A stretch of 8,948 nt of DNA from contig JABMNB010000354.1 in NCBI GenBank assembly GCA_013205335.1, forward strand, positions 1 to 8,948. The letters are read 5' to 3'. The notes beneath the pieces are model-generated. The model did not search any database and had not been told where the DNA came from. It saw only the letters and a list, made by a program, of their open reading frames with translations. The stretch is from Rhodospirillales bacterium (GTDB taxonomy: Bacteria > Pseudomonadota > Alphaproteobacteria > Reyranellales > Reyranellaceae). Every line of letters begins with the position of its first letter. Positions within the stretch are counted from its first letter, which is position 1. Made by a program: the position numbers and the translations under genes. Shown here in pieces: positions 6,162 through 8,948 of this stretch.

Positions 6162-6656
6162 TCACTTTATCAAGTCGTTGCGGGCCTTTGCACTGATCGA
6201 GCGGGCATAGTCCCTGACATAGGTTTCGAGCCGAACGACAACCTCGGGGTGCTGCGGCGACCTACCGCCATAGGCGTTGCGGCGCAAGACCTCGGCAAGC
6301 GGCGTCGGTCCGCCATTCAGGGCCTCGCGATAAGCCAGCCCGCGTCCGTGGAGCCCCTCCGCCATGACCTTGATCCGCCGCCCGACACCCAGATCCTGGA
6401 TGCCGATCTCGCGCAGGGTGAGGTCGAGATGGCGGAACATGGCGTCGAAGAAGGCTTGGGCAAGCACCTCCCCATCCGGCTCCCTGCGCAGCCGGTCGAT
6501 CATCAGGGCCGCATGGAGCGCCAGCGAATCGAAGCGGCCGTCCAACGTGTCGGGAATGCCGCACGCTTCGAACAGCTCGGCCGCACGCGCCTGCTCGGCC
6601 ACGCGCCCGTATAGAGCGGTGGCGAAATCGTCCTCTGGCTTGCGGCGACGGAACAC
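6162..6656 (-). CDS. Ubiquinol-cytochrome c chaperone family protein (CBP3-like)
   Basis: The product is 164 residues, matching the bacterial Ubiq_cyt_C_chap family (relatives of mitochondrial Cbp3/UQCC1, which help cytochrome b translation and assembly into complex bc1). Marks are the N-terminal helix FATALYGRVAEQAR, the conserved GIPDTLDGRFDSLALHA (33-49) with LMIDRLR after it, and DLTLREIGIQDLGVGRRIK (78-96), then AEGLHGR. No signal peptide or membrane segment is seen, so it acts in the cytoplasm or at the inner face of the membrane. The start is GTG at 6656, with GGAGG nine bases upstream. It is the first gene of the long minus-strand run and is divergent from bamE across 101 bases. The bacterial function is inferred from the family; it implies that the host respires through a cytochrome bc1 complex. 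Confidence 0.9.
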   Translation of the reverse strand: MFRRRKPEDDFATALYGRVAEQARAAELFEACGIPDTLDGRFDSLALHAALMIDRLRREPDGEVLAQAFFDAMFRHLDLTLREIGIQDLGVGRRIKVMAEGLHGRGLAYREALNGGPTPLAEVLRRNAYGGRSPQHPEVVVRLETYVRDYARSISAKARNDLIK

Positions 6657-6689
6657 GAACAGCTTCCTCCCCCAACTCGTTACGGAGCG

Positions 6690-6722
6690 CCGGTTGACCG
6701 GGGCCCTTCATCACGACATCTT
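6690..6722 (+). promoter_or_regulatory. Possible bamE promoter in the divergent gap
   Basis: The 101-base gap 6657-6757 must serve both bamE and the minus-strand run. TTGACC (6694-6699) is a good -35 candidate for bamE and lies inside a perfect inverted repeat, CCGGT-TG-ACCGG (6690-6701). The -10 region about 16-17 bases on (ACATCT or CATCTT) is poor. No convincing minus-strand promoter was found by eye. Confidence 0.25.
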
Positions 6723-6757
6723 GCAATCCCTCTTCCCGCAAAGCCAAGAAGCAGTCC

Positions 6758-7255
6758 ATGCGTCGCACCGCCCCGCTCGCCCTTGTCGGCGTTCTCGCCA
6801 TCTCCGCCGCGATCACCCTTGGCGGGTGTGAGAACACCGTTGTCCTGCGCGGCTTCGCCGCGACGCCTGGTTCCGTCGAGAAACTCGAAGCCGGCGCGCA
6901 GAGCCGTGAGGACGTGGTCCGCCTGATCGGTTCGCCCTCGGCCGTCGCAACCTTCAATCCGAACATCTGGTATTACATCAGCCAGACTCAGGAATACTGG
7001 GCCTATACCAAGCCCGAGATCACCTCGCAGAAGGTAATGCAGGTCACGTTCAACGAAACCGGCCGCATCGACGCCATCAAGAGCTTCGACCTCAAGGACG
7101 CGCAGGACATCCGGATGGTCTCGCGCATCACCCCGACCTCGGGCAAGGAGCTCACCATCCTCGAGCAGGTGCTGGGCAACGTCGGCCGCTTCAGCGGTCC
7201 GAAGAGCCAGGGGGGCAGCAATCCCGGCGCCCCGACCAGCGGCGGCGGCATCTGA
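6758..7255 (+). CDS. bamE: Outer membrane protein assembly lipoprotein BamE (SmpA/OmlA family)
   Basis: The product is 165 residues. It begins with a lipoprotein signal peptide: RR, a hydrophobic core (about 6-20), and lipobox LGGC with the acylated Cys at 24. Glu at +2 is compatible with transfer to the outer membrane. The SmpA/OmlA domain follows: AGAQSREDVVRLIGSPSAV (about 45-63), WYYI (71-74), KVMQVTFNETGRI and IKSFDL. The end LTILEQVLGNVGRF is the common alphaproteobacterial extension, then a Gly/Ser/Pro-rich tail. BamE is an accessory part of the BAM complex that inserts beta-barrel proteins. The ATG at 6758 has only a weak ribosome site (AAGAAG), but the signal peptide fixes the start. 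It is divergent from the bc1 chaperone gene and convergent with hppA. Confidence 0.93.
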   Translation: MRRTAPLALVGVLAISAAITLGGCENTVVLRGFAATPGSVEKLEAGAQSREDVVRLIGSPSAVATFNPNIWYYISQTQEYWAYTKPEITSQKVMQVTFNETGRIDAIKSFDLKDAQDIRMVSRITPTSGKELTILEQVLGNVGRFSGPKSQGGSNPGAPTSGGGI

Positions 7256-7300
7256 CGCCGCGCCCGGCCACCGTTCGGCGCCAACTCTGAGCACCAAAGA

Positions 7301-7330
7301 AAAAGCCCCGGTCCTTCGACCGGGGCTTTT
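7301..7330. terminator. Bidirectional intrinsic terminator between bamE and hppA
   Basis: AAAAGCCCCGGTC (7301-7313), a CTTC loop and GACCGGGGCTTTT (7318-7330) form a perfect 13-bp stem with an A-run on one side and a T-run on the other. It works in both directions: 45 bases after the bamE stop and 23 bases after the hppA stop. On the minus strand the T-run extends into TTTTTCTTTGG. Confidence 0.93.
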
Positions 7331-7353
7331 CCGTTTGGGTGTCGTGCGCCGGC

Positions 7354-8948
<1,595 letters not shown>

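Overview
The window looks like chromosomal DNA of a GC-rich alphaproteobacterium, most likely a Hyphomicrobiales (Rhizobiales) relative. The reasons are a conserved block of housekeeping genes in an order typical of that class (cytochrome bc1 chaperone, DUF177/YceD, plsX, fabH, ihfA, merR, with bamE divergent), a HisKA_2 sensor kinase paired with a lone receiver, frequent GTG starts with good Shine-Dalgarno sites, and a K+-independent membrane pyrophosphatase. The genus cannot be settled by reading alone.

Layout. Positions 1-1323 (+) hold the 3' part of a PAS/HisKA_2 sensor histidine kinase and a 138-residue stand-alone receiver protein. Their stop and start codons overlap by one base (TGATG), so they form a two-component pair. 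Positions 1324-2162 hold no recognisable conserved gene. This is the least ordinary part: one small minus-strand ORF of unknown function (about 1667-1972) with weaker GC bias than its neighbours, a further 340 bases with nothing well supported, and a terminator-like hairpin behind merR.

Positions 2163-6656 (-) are one long co-directional run, read from high to low coordinates: ubiquinol-cytochrome c chaperone, DUF177/YceD protein, rpmF (bL32), plsX, fabH, ihfA, merR. The plsX-fabH junction overlaps by 4 bases and the chaperone-DUF177 gap is 9 bases. A hairpin plus T-run upstream of rpmF and a possible promoter upstream of ihfA suggest the run is split into sub-units. The run ties together respiratory-complex assembly, ribosome supply, the entry to fatty acid and phospholipid synthesis, and a nucleoid protein.

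Positions 6758-7255 (+) are bamE, an outer-membrane lipoprotein gene divergent from the long run. It is convergent with hppA (7354 to beyond the right edge, -), the proton-pumping pyrophosphatase. A strong 13-bp-stem bidirectional terminator at 7301-7330 separates them.

I see no mobile element, CRISPR array, tRNA or rRNA. Most of the window is ordinary core genome. The main open questions are the unknown ORF near 1667-1972, the target of the two-component pair, and the role of the hairpin in front of rpmF.
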